Assembly: GCA_027618625.1 (NCBI GenBank)
Contig: JAQCER010000292.1
Coordinates: 1 to 5,506, forward strand
From: Verrucomicrobiota bacterium
Lineage (GTDB): Bacteria; Verrucomicrobiota; Verrucomicrobiia; Verrucomicrobiales; DEV007
Reading direction: 5' to 3'
Length of the DNA: 5,506 bases
Shown here: one piece after another, positions 1 to 5,506 of the stretch
How the letters are laid out: each line of letters begins with the position of its first letter
How positions within the stretch are numbered: the stretch's first letter is position 1
The notes under the pieces: generated by a model
Databases searched by the model: none
Seen by the model: the letters and a program-made list of their open reading frames with translations, nothing else
Told to the model about the DNA's origin: nothing
Made by a program: the position numbers and the translations under genes

Positions 1-422
1 CGAGGGACATCGAATCCGACCAGTTCCGGCCGAAAATACTTTGCGGAATCGATGTAGTGCCTGGGAATGACTTTTTCCTTAAGGATCCGTTGGTCGTGAT
101 AGACGTCCTGCAGGAACATGTTGAGCGCTTTGATGCGCTGTTCCAGTCCCTTGGTGACTTTCTTCCATTCTGAGTTCGGGATGATCCGGGGAATCAGATC
201 GAACGGGAAAATCCGCTCGGTTCCTTCATCGTCACTGTAGACCGTGAACGTCACTCCCTGTTTGAGAAATGCGAGATCAACCGACTGCCTCTTTGCTTCA
301 AATTCAGCGACGGTCAGCTCGGTGAAGCGCTGGGCAAAGCCGCTATAGTGTTCGCGGACAGTGCCATCTGCCTGAAACATCTCATCAAAAAAATTTTCAG
401 GCTCGTAGTATGAATAATCCAT
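1..422 (-). CDS. Circularly permuted ATP-grasp protein, N-terminal part (runs off the left edge)
   Basis: This gene is open from an ATG at 422-420 to the window edge, giving 140 complete codons. The translation is typical of the start of the circularly permuted type 2 ATP-grasp family (COG2308). It has YEPENFFDEMF followed by DGTVREHY, then VYSDDEGTERIFPFDLIPRI (residues 61-80), then a segment near residues 88-120 with GLEQRIKALNMFLQDVY and VIPRHY. These match the family's N-terminal region; the ATP-binding core lies beyond the window. Family members are predicted amide or peptide ligases in the cytoplasm with unknown substrates. It lies downstream of the transglutaminase-like gene on the same strand and is probably the fourth gene of the operon. 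The start is uncertain: an in-frame ATG at 518-516 would add 32 residues, including four Asp-Gly repeats. I prefer 422 because family-like sequence begins right after it, but neither start has a well-placed Shine-Dalgarno. The family is well supported; the function is inferred. Confidence 0.87.
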   Translation of the reverse strand, partial: MDYSYYEPENFFDEMFQADGTVREHYSGFAQRFTELTVAEFEAKRQSVDLAFLKQGVTFTVYSDDEGTERIFPFDLIPRIIPNSEWKKVTKGLEQRIKALNMFLQDVYHDQRILKEKVIPRHYIDSAKYFRPELVGFDVP

Positions 423-574
423 GGTAAGCGACAATCCATCTCCATCTCCATCTCCATCTGCGTAAGGTCGGGAGTTTTGAAAGGGCGATCCTAGATTTGT
501 AGTCAACGGTGATGTCATGTCGGGAGCAAGATCAAACTTCGTTTTTCAACAAAGCAGATCGCTTGCCAACTCCA
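423..574 (-). other. Spacer between the transglutaminase-like gene and the second ATP-grasp gene
   Basis: This 152-base spacer holds the hexamer repeat and an open, in-frame extension of the downstream gene back to an ATG at 518-516. The extension begins MTSPLTTNLGSPFQNSRPYA and then runs through the Asp-Gly repeats. Upstream of that ATG the frame is closed by a TGA at about 548-546. A possible hairpin near 550-565 is too weak to call a terminator and lacks a U tract, so read-through from the upstream gene is likely. A TTGACT at 506-501 has no matching -10 box at normal spacing. I see no RNA gene. Confidence 0.5.
435..459. repeat. Hexanucleotide tandem repeat, TCCATC x4 (GATGGA on the minus strand)
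   Basis: There are four perfect head-to-tail copies of TCCATC at 435-458, followed by one more base of a fifth copy. Read on the minus strand it is (GATGGA)4, ending 12 bases before the ATG at 422. Each junction creates a GGAG, a short Shine-Dalgarno-like core, though the last GGAG lies 17 bases from that ATG, which is too far to be ideal. If translation instead starts at the in-frame ATG at 518, the repeat encodes (Asp-Gly)4. Because the unit is six bases, gain or loss of copies never shifts the reading frame. Confidence 0.9.
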
Positions 575-1492
575 TTAACTTTGCTGTTGGAATTGTGTTT
601 GGGACTGGAATTCAGTGCTTGGAATGACATCGACAGCGACATCGATTTCGTGTCCGCCACTGCCCACCATCACTCCTTTCACCGGTGAGATGTCGGAAAA
701 ATCGCGCCCATAGCTGAGTGTGATATGCTGTCCGCTGGGCTGCTTGTTGTTGGTGGGATCGAAATCCTGCCAACCTGCCCGAGGATGGTAAACCGAGAAC
801 CAGGCATGTGAGGCATCGGCACCGATCAAACGCTTCTGTCCAGGCGGTGGAACGGTTTCGATGTAGCCACTGACATACCGGGCAGGGAGGCCAAGGCTGC
901 GCAGGCAACCGATTGCCAGTTGCGCAAAATCCTGACAAACGCCCCGGCGATGCTGGAGCAGCTCGGAAAGGGGTGTTGATATGGTGGTGAAGCCGGAGAC
1001 GAATTCGAAATCGTCGTGGATTCGGCGCATCAAGTCCAGAGACGCCTGGGAAAGCGGCCTGCCTTTCGTAAAGGATGGTGCCGCGTAGTCGCGCAAGTCA
1101 GCGGCCGGGGCAATGAGCGGAGAGGCAAGGGCGAATTGACGGACGTCGGCAGCCTTGGCGCCCGTCTGCGATCGCAATTGTTCGGCTGCAAAGTCCCAGG
1201 CGATCGGATCTTCTGCCACACCCTGCCAGAGTGGAGGAGTGACTTCGACCATACTAGTGAACTCGATCTCAAGTTCTTCGTGAGGTTCCTGAATGGAAAA
1301 CGAGGTGACCAGATTGCCAAAGAAATCACGGAACTCATCGGTCGTCGCTGGAGTCGGAGTGACCGCAAACTCGGTCGCGACACAACGCTGAGTGGGCATG
1401 GTCAGTGGCGTCAGCCGGACTTCATTGTGGCAAATGCTCGCCAGTCCGTCGTACCGGTAGGTTGTGTTGTGGCGAATCTTGTAGGTCTTCAT
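575..1492 (-). CDS. Transglutaminase-like cysteine hydrolase (bacterial transglutaminase N domain plus core)
   Basis: This 305-residue protein starts MKTYKIRHNTTYRYDG, the classic opening of the bacterial transglutaminase N-terminal beta domain (roughly residues 1-95). The transglutaminase-like core follows at about 150-250. The thiol triad is complete: Cys186 in RRGVCQDFA, His229 in DASHAWFSVY and Asp245 in DFDPTNN. The length is normal for the stand-alone family (about 270-310). No signal peptide or membrane segment is seen, so it is probably cytoplasmic. Relatives are predicted peptidases or amide transferases rather than proven cross-linkers. The ATG at 1492 is chosen because the family sequence begins there; a TTG at 1510 would add six residues (MSPAAA) and overlap the previous stop as TTGA. 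The gene begins 14 bases after the ATP-grasp/alpha-E stop, implying co-transcription and perhaps translational coupling. The last ten residues contain six glutamines, a tail not needed for the fold. Family assignment is firm; the substrate is unknown. Confidence 0.95.
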   Translation of the reverse strand: MKTYKIRHNTTYRYDGLASICHNEVRLTPLTMPTQRCVATEFAVTPTPATTDEFRDFFGNLVTSFSIQEPHEELEIEFTSMVEVTPPLWQGVAEDPIAWDFAAEQLRSQTGAKAADVRQFALASPLIAPAADLRDYAAPSFTKGRPLSQASLDLMRRIHDDFEFVSGFTTISTPLSELLQHRRGVCQDFAQLAIGCLRSLGLPARYVSGYIETVPPPGQKRLIGADASHAWFSVYHPRAGWQDFDPTNNKQPSGQHITLSYGRDFSDISPVKGVMVGSGGHEIDVAVDVIPSTEFQSQTQFQQQS

Positions 1493-1506
1493 GGCGGCGG
1501 CGGGAC

Positions 1507-4071
1507 TCAACCCAGGAGTGAAGTGCTCTTAACATGACTGAAGTAGGTGAGTGTCATGCCTTCAGAGACGCCAGTGAGGAGGGTCGCAAGGTTCTTCAGG
1601 AGCTTGTCCAGGTGTTCGCGCCTGCCTGATACGGGATCGACCTGTGCCAGTTCGCGCACATCGCAAAGTTTCAGCTGGGTGTTGGCCCTGAGCAGAAGCT
1701 TGTCCTCCGCACACAGCGGGCCGGTTGATTTCTTGCCTGGCAAAAGTACCGCATGGTTCTGCATGCGGGCGACTTGATACAGCAGCGAGCGGGGGTTGTT
1801 TTCATCGAGCAGCATCAGGGAGAGCACGGATTCCGCGTTCGGTTGGGAGCGGAACCGGCGCTGGTGGGTCACCAGGCTGTCTGACGCCGCGAGGAAGTTT
1901 TCCATGGTGAGGTAGTCGTGACTTTCGCCCCGCCTCTCCAGCAGCATGGATCGCAGAAGCGATATGAGCAGCAGTCCTCGCTCAAGCCGTCGACCGGTGT
2001 CCAGCATCAACCATCCAGCTTGCCGAGTCATACTTTCGAGGTTGAGTCCCGTCAGCGCCATCAATTGAGTGATCAGGCTGTTCAGCTCGTTGGGAAAGCT
2101 GAACAGGAATACTGCTTTCGACTTCTGCAGGGACTTCCACTGGGCGTCAATGGAGTCGATCACGCGCCAGCTGTCGAGCGACCACAGATCCCGAACACCG
2201 TAACAGGCATTAATAAAGCTTTTCAAGGTAGCGCTCAGCGTGCCAATCCGATTGCGATCCATGAGCATGGAGAGCAACTCGTCTTCCGGGTAATTCACTG
2301 GAACATTGGTGCCTGGCTCGGCGCTTTTTGATAGCGGCAGCGTTTCCGTAACTCTGTGGAGGGCGATGATCAGGATGTCCAGTTGTTGATCCTGCACATC
2401 GTCGTTGCGGGAAATTCCATCGAAGTAGTTTTGCAAAGTTCGGCGCAGCACACGGGCGGTGCCTTCGGTTCGCTCGGCATAGCGGCCTGCCCAGAACAAG
2501 TTCTCACCGGAACGACTGGGCAGGTTGCGCTCATCAGGGGCAAGCTGGTGCCTGTCGCCTTCTTCGCTCCACAGGCTGGCGAACGGCTCGGGCGCATCTC
2601 CAAGCACCCAGGTGTCCTTTGCCACGCCGCCTGCCCGGGCGGTGACATCGAAATTCCCCAATTCGGATGCCGCGCGGGTGAGACCCCCAGGCATGATGGC
2701 AAATTCGCCATTCCCAATTGCAGCGAAAGTCCCGCGAAATATCGCGTGGCGGGGCTGAAGTTCCTCTTTGATGAGGCAGGGCAACGTCGAAAATGTGACG
2801 CGTTCCTGGCCAACAAACGTGTCGGGATTGGCTTTGATTTTGTCCCGAAGCGCCTGGAGTTCCGCAGCGGACAAGCGGTCGGCGAAAATGGTGCCGAGGT
2901 CAGGCGATCGATCAATCGATTTGATCACGAGATCCTTCAGGTTCGCAAGCACGTATTGGCACTCGTTCTTCTGGCCGCACCACCAGGTGGCGGATGACGG
3001 GAGCAGAAGGCTCTCGCCAAGAAAGTGCTGCGCGATCCTTGGCAAAAATGCCATGAGTCCGGGATTTTCGAGGACACCGCTGCCTAGAGGATTTGCCAGT
3101 GCCACGTTCTTCGCCCGCACCGCCTCGAGCAGGCCTGGTACTCCGAGATAAGAGTCAGATCGCAAGGTGAGCGGGTCGCAGAAAGTTGAATCAAGTCGCC
3201 TGACGATGACATCGACCGGCTCAAGGCCGGCCAAAGAACGCAGCCAGACGCGGCGATCCCTTACTGTGAGATCGTCGCCTTGGACAAGTGTCACTCCGAG
3301 GTAGGCTGCCAGGTATGCGTGCTCGAAATAGGTTTCAGCAAGTGGCCCCGGCGTCAGGATGACGATGCGAGGATCGTTCGTTTTTGAAGGTGAGAGGCCA
3401 TTCAGCGTTTTGATCAGTGAACGGAAAAACGGGGCCAGACGTCGCACCTTACAGCGCCCGAACAAGCCTGGGAAGAGCCGGGTAGAGATGCCGCGGTTCT
3501 CCAGTGCATAGCCGCTGCCAGACGGCGCCTGGGTGCGATCGTTGACGATCCAGATTCTCCCGTCAGGACCGCGTGCCATGTCGGCAGAACCCAGGATCAA
3601 TTCGCGGCTTGCATCGACACCCGCGCAAGGGCGCAGAAACTCGCTGTGAGAATAAATGAGTTCCGGTGGAAGTAGTCCTTCGTTGATCAGGCTGCGAGCA
3701 CCGTAGAGGTCATTGAGCACAAGGTTCAGCAGTTTCGCGCGCTGGATGAGGCCGGATTGGATTCGCTCCCAGTCTTCAGCAGCCAGGACAAAAGGTACCG
3801 GATCCAGTTCCCATGGGCGCTGAGTGCCTCGGGGATCGCCATGGACATTGTAGGTGATGCCGTTCTCGTGGATCAGGCGAAGCGCAGCCTGACGGAGTTC
3901 GCGGATGTCGCTTTTCCCAAGGGATTCGAAATGTTCGATCACTGGCGACCACAGCGGCTGGACAGTGCCATCGGGCAGCAACATTTCGTCAGCCGTGAGC
4001 CCGGCAGTTTTCGCCAGATTCACGTAGGCATCGCGCCATATGGGCATTCGCGAGGCTTCAGTTGTCACCAT
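1507..4071 (-). CDS. Circularly permuted ATP-grasp / alpha-E fusion protein
   Basis: This 854-residue protein joins two parts usually named COG2308 and COG2307. Residues about 30-510 are the circularly permuted ATP-grasp ligase, with NDRTQAPSGSGYALENR (177-193), DVIVRRLDSTFCDPLTLRSD (287-306), a LGVPGLLEA and TWWCGQ region (309-367), a likely nucleotide-binding lysine in VIKS (Lys384), GGLTR (462-466) and GGVAKDTWVL (481-490). From about residue 517 to the end is the helical alpha-E domain, opening with ENLFWAGRYAERTEGTAR and later WLMLDTGRRLERG. The ATP-grasp part should form an amide or peptide bond through an acyl-phosphate; alpha-E is a presumed partner domain of unknown role. Family members occur both as fusions and as separate neighbouring genes. 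The ATG at 4071 is chosen; a TTG at 4083 would add four residues. No strong Shine-Dalgarno is visible. The gene lies 25 bases after the DUF2126 stop. Activity and substrate are inferred from family only. Confidence 0.94.
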   Translation of the reverse strand: MVTTEASRMPIWRDAYVNLAKTAGLTADEMLLPDGTVQPLWSPVIEHFESLGKSDIRELRQAALRLIHENGITYNVHGDPRGTQRPWELDPVPFVLAAEDWERIQSGLIQRAKLLNLVLNDLYGARSLINEGLLPPELIYSHSEFLRPCAGVDASRELILGSADMARGPDGRIWIVNDRTQAPSGSGYALENRGISTRLFPGLFGRCKVRRLAPFFRSLIKTLNGLSPSKTNDPRIVILTPGPLAETYFEHAYLAAYLGVTLVQGDDLTVRDRRVWLRSLAGLEPVDVIVRRLDSTFCDPLTLRSDSYLGVPGLLEAVRAKNVALANPLGSGVLENPGLMAFLPRIAQHFLGESLLLPSSATWWCGQKNECQYVLANLKDLVIKSIDRSPDLGTIFADRLSAAELQALRDKIKANPDTFVGQERVTFSTLPCLIKEELQPRHAIFRGTFAAIGNGEFAIMPGGLTRAASELGNFDVTARAGGVAKDTWVLGDAPEPFASLWSEEGDRHQLAPDERNLPSRSGENLFWAGRYAERTEGTARVLRRTLQNYFDGISRNDDVQDQQLDILIIALHRVTETLPLSKSAEPGTNVPVNYPEDELLSMLMDRNRIGTLSATLKSFINACYGVRDLWSLDSWRVIDSIDAQWKSLQKSKAVFLFSFPNELNSLITQLMALTGLNLESMTRQAGWLMLDTGRRLERGLLLISLLRSMLLERRGESHDYLTMENFLAASDSLVTHQRRFRSQPNAESVLSLMLLDENNPRSLLYQVARMQNHAVLLPGKKSTGPLCAEDKLLLRANTQLKLCDVRELAQVDPVSGRREHLDKLLKNLATLLTGVSEGMTLTYFSHVKSTSLLG

Positions 4072-4096
4072 TTGCGGTATCAATACACTTTCTTGC

Positions 4097-5476
4097 TCAG
4101 GTGGCGAAAGGTTTCAATCGTGATGTGATCAGCTTGCCATCGTGGCGCAAATCGAAGGTTACTGGGAACTCGTCGTTGATTTCCTCGGGTGGGGCTACGG
4201 AGCGACCTGGCTTTGGCGCAAGTTCGAGAAAGGAGCGCCCGCCGTTGTGGTTCACTTCGGGCTGTGCTTCGGCGGCTTCTCTGGGCGTATGTCCGTCTTG
4301 CCAGAATCGGGACACGCGCCGACTTTCTGCTTCGTAGGCGTTCACCGGAGCGGTTTCATAGCCGCGTCCACCAGGATGGGAGATGTGGTAGACGCATCCG
4401 CCCACCGAGCGGCCGTTCCAAGTGTCGACCAGATCAAAAACCAGTGGCGTTTGAACGCCGATCGTTGGGTGCAATGCGGAGTGCGGATCCCATGCCTTGT
4501 AGCGAACACCAATCACGTATTCGCCTTTGGTTCCTGTAGGGAACAGCGGTAATCTTCGGCCATTGCAGATGACTGCATGGCGTGATTCTGTCATGCCGCG
4601 AACTTTGAGTTGCAGGCGTTCGACTGACGAGTCGACGTAGCGGGCAGTTCCCTGAGCGGTGCTTTCTTCCCCGAGCACATGCCACGGCTCGATGGCAAAC
4701 CGGAGTTCCATCTCGATCCCCGCGTGTTGCGTGGTTCCGTAATGCGGAAAGCGAAACTCCAGGAAGGGATCCAGCCAGTCGAGCTGGAAGGGGAAGCCTG
4801 CATCCTGAAGATCTGCGGTCACGCAGCACAAGTCATTCCGCACAAAAAAGGGCAGCATGAAGCGGTCGTGCAATTCCGTTCCCCAACGCACCAGCTTGTG
4901 GTGGTAAGGATTGTCCCAGAACCAGGCGATCAGGCTGCGCAAAAGGAGTGCCTGCACCAGGCCCATGCGCGGATGCGGAGGCATCTCGAAGCCGCGAAAC
5001 TCCAGAATACCAAGTCGCCCGTACGTGCTGTCGGGCGAGTAAAGTTTGTCGATGCAGAACTCAGACCTGTGGGTATTGCCTGTTAGATCGGTGAGGAGAT
5101 TTCGGAGGACGCGATCGACGATCCATGGGGAATCCACGGCGTCGGGGAGTTGCTGAAAGGCAATTTCCAGCTCGTACAGTTTCTCGTCCCGACCTTCGTC
5201 GACCCGTGGCGCCTGGCTGGTGGGGCCAATGAACAACCCTGAGAACAGATAGGACAGGCCAGGGTGATGCTGCCAGTAGGTGAGCAGGCTGCGCAGCAAT
5301 CCGGGGCGGCGCAGGAAGGGACTGTCCGATGGACGAATGCCCCCCAGAGTGATGTGATTGCCGCCACCAGTGCCGGTGTGCCGACCATCGAGCATGAATT
5401 TCTCAGTTCCCAATCGCGTGAGTCTCGCTTCCTCGTGCAGGCGTTCGGTGATCGCCTTGGCGTCCTTCCAGGAGGT
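4097..5476 (-). CDS. DUF2126 (putative amidoligase) C-terminal region of a large transglutaminase-family protein, 5' end broken or missing
   Basis: The frame reads 459 residues from just after an in-frame TGA (5479-5477) to the stop at 4099-4097. It matches the C-terminal DUF2126 region of proteins near 1,100 residues whose N-terminus is a transglutaminase-like domain. Counting from the TTG at 5413 as residue 1, visible motifs are LDGRHTGTGGGNH (8-20), SGLFIGPTSQAPRVDE (58-73), TGNTHRSEFCIDKLYSPDS (111-129), GFEMPPHPRM (141-150), RWGTELHDRFMLP (176-188), EPWHVLGEE (242-250), RYVDSSVERLQ (258-268) and SVGGCVYHISHPGGRGYE (336-353). The 21 codons upstream of that TTG also look like family sequence (ERLHEEARLTRLGTEKF), so 5413 is not the natural start, and those codons contain no ATG or GTG. 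The protein is therefore truncated, frameshifted, or affected by sequence error at the window edge. DUF2126 is annotated as a putative amidoligase; activity is unproven. It is the first gene of the visible operon. Confidence 0.85.
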   Translation of the reverse strand, partial: TSWKDAKAITERLHEEARLTRLGTEKFMLDGRHTGTGGGNHITLGGIRPSDSPFLRRPGLLRSLLTYWQHHPGLSYLFSGLFIGPTSQAPRVDEGRDEKLYELEIAFQQLPDAVDSPWIVDRVLRNLLTDLTGNTHRSEFCIDKLYSPDSTYGRLGILEFRGFEMPPHPRMGLVQALLLRSLIAWFWDNPYHHKLVRWGTELHDRFMLPFFVRNDLCCVTADLQDAGFPFQLDWLDPFLEFRFPHYGTTQHAGIEMELRFAIEPWHVLGEESTAQGTARYVDSSVERLQLKVRGMTESRHAVICNGRRLPLFPTGTKGEYVIGVRYKAWDPHSALHPTIGVQTPLVFDLVDTWNGRSVGGCVYHISHPGGRGYETAPVNAYEAESRRVSRFWQDGHTPREAAEAQPEVNHNGGRSFLELAPKPGRSVAPPEEINDEFPVTFDLRHDGKLITSRLKPFAT

Positions 5477-5506
5477 TCAAAATGACCCTATTCGGGAAAA
5501 ATGAAG
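5470..5506 (+). other. Possible start of a divergent plus-strand gene (AGGAGG plus ATG), running off the right edge
   Basis: On the plus strand AGGAGG (5470-5475) is followed six bases later by ATG (5482-5484), an ideal ribosome binding site and start. The frame then reads MTLFGKNE to the edge with no stop. It begins just where the family-like minus-strand DUF2126 sequence ends. Against it: only eight codons are visible, the peptide is not recognised, and the AGGAGG is partly the antisense of the Thr-Ser-Trp codons of the DUF2126 frame, so it may be chance. Confidence 0.2.

Noticed and set aside
435..459. The hexamer array as a CRISPR or iteron-type origin
   Set aside because: The units are six bases with no spacers, and there is no replication gene, AT-rich region or cas gene nearby. 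It is a simple microsatellite.
501..506. TTGACT on the minus strand as a -35 box for the second ATP-grasp gene
   Set aside because: No -10-like hexamer occurs at 16-18 bases spacing; the nearest candidate, TAGGAT, is far too close.
550..565. Possible hairpin terminator after the transglutaminase-like gene
   Set aside because: The stem is only about four pairs (AAGC/GCTT) with an imperfect flank and no following U tract on the minus strand.
1016..1537. Plus-strand open frame of 173 codons across the transglutaminase-like gene
   Set aside because: It is antisense to a gene with an intact catalytic triad, is low in recognisable features, and runs across the boundary between two real genes.
2356..2997. 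Plus-strand open frame of 213 codons inside the ATP-grasp/alpha-E gene
   Set aside because: It lies wholly antisense to conserved, motif-rich coding sequence; the product shows no recognisable domain and there is no Shine-Dalgarno. It is an expected by-product of GC-rich codon use.
5411..5413. TTG at 5413 as the true start of the DUF2126 protein
   Set aside because: The 21 codons upstream also resemble family sequence in the same frame, so coding ancestry extends past this point, and no Shine-Dalgarno precedes it.

Overview
The window looks like part of a bacterial genome with moderate GC, roughly mid-50s percent by eye (not counted). It holds a tightly packed minus-strand gene cluster of a recognisable but functionally poorly characterised type: predicted peptide or amide ligases (circularly permuted ATP-grasp, alpha-E, DUF2126 putative amidoligase) together with transglutaminase-like thiol hydrolases. 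Such clusters are widespread (proteobacteria, actinobacteria, planctomycetes, verrucomicrobia, cyanobacteria), so the gene content does not fix the taxon. Weak Shine-Dalgarno sequences and the style of the proteins would suit a planctomycete or verrucomicrobial genome, but that is a guess.

In transcription order (right to left): (1) 5476-4097, the C-terminal DUF2126 part of what is normally a protein of about 1,100 residues with an N-terminal transglutaminase-like domain. Its family-like reading frame breaks off abruptly at an in-frame TGA at 5479-5477, about 30 bp before the window edge. (2) 4071-1507, a circularly permuted ATP-grasp domain fused to an alpha-E domain. (3) 1492-575, a compact transglutaminase-like protein with an intact Cys-His-Asp triad. 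(4) 422 to beyond position 1, the N-terminal third or so of a second, separate circularly permuted ATP-grasp protein. Genes 1 to 3 are spaced by at most 25 bp and are probably co-transcribed. Gene 4 follows after 152 bp (or 56 bp with an upstream in-frame ATG) and is plausibly in the same operon. No convincing promoter or terminator is visible, so the operon promoter probably lies to the right of the window.

Inferred role: the ATP-grasp and DUF2126 enzymes would form amide bonds using ATP, the alpha-E domain would be an accessory or substrate-binding partner, and the transglutaminase-like proteins would cleave or transfer amide bonds, together making or trimming a small peptide or a peptide tag. 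The substrate is unknown.

The most unusual points are the broken 5' end of the DUF2126 gene, next to a perfect AGGAGG-ATG start signal on the opposite strand; a GATGGA hexanucleotide repeat at the start of the second ATP-grasp gene that is either leader or codes for (Asp-Gly)4; and the presence of two different ATP-grasp ligases in one cluster.
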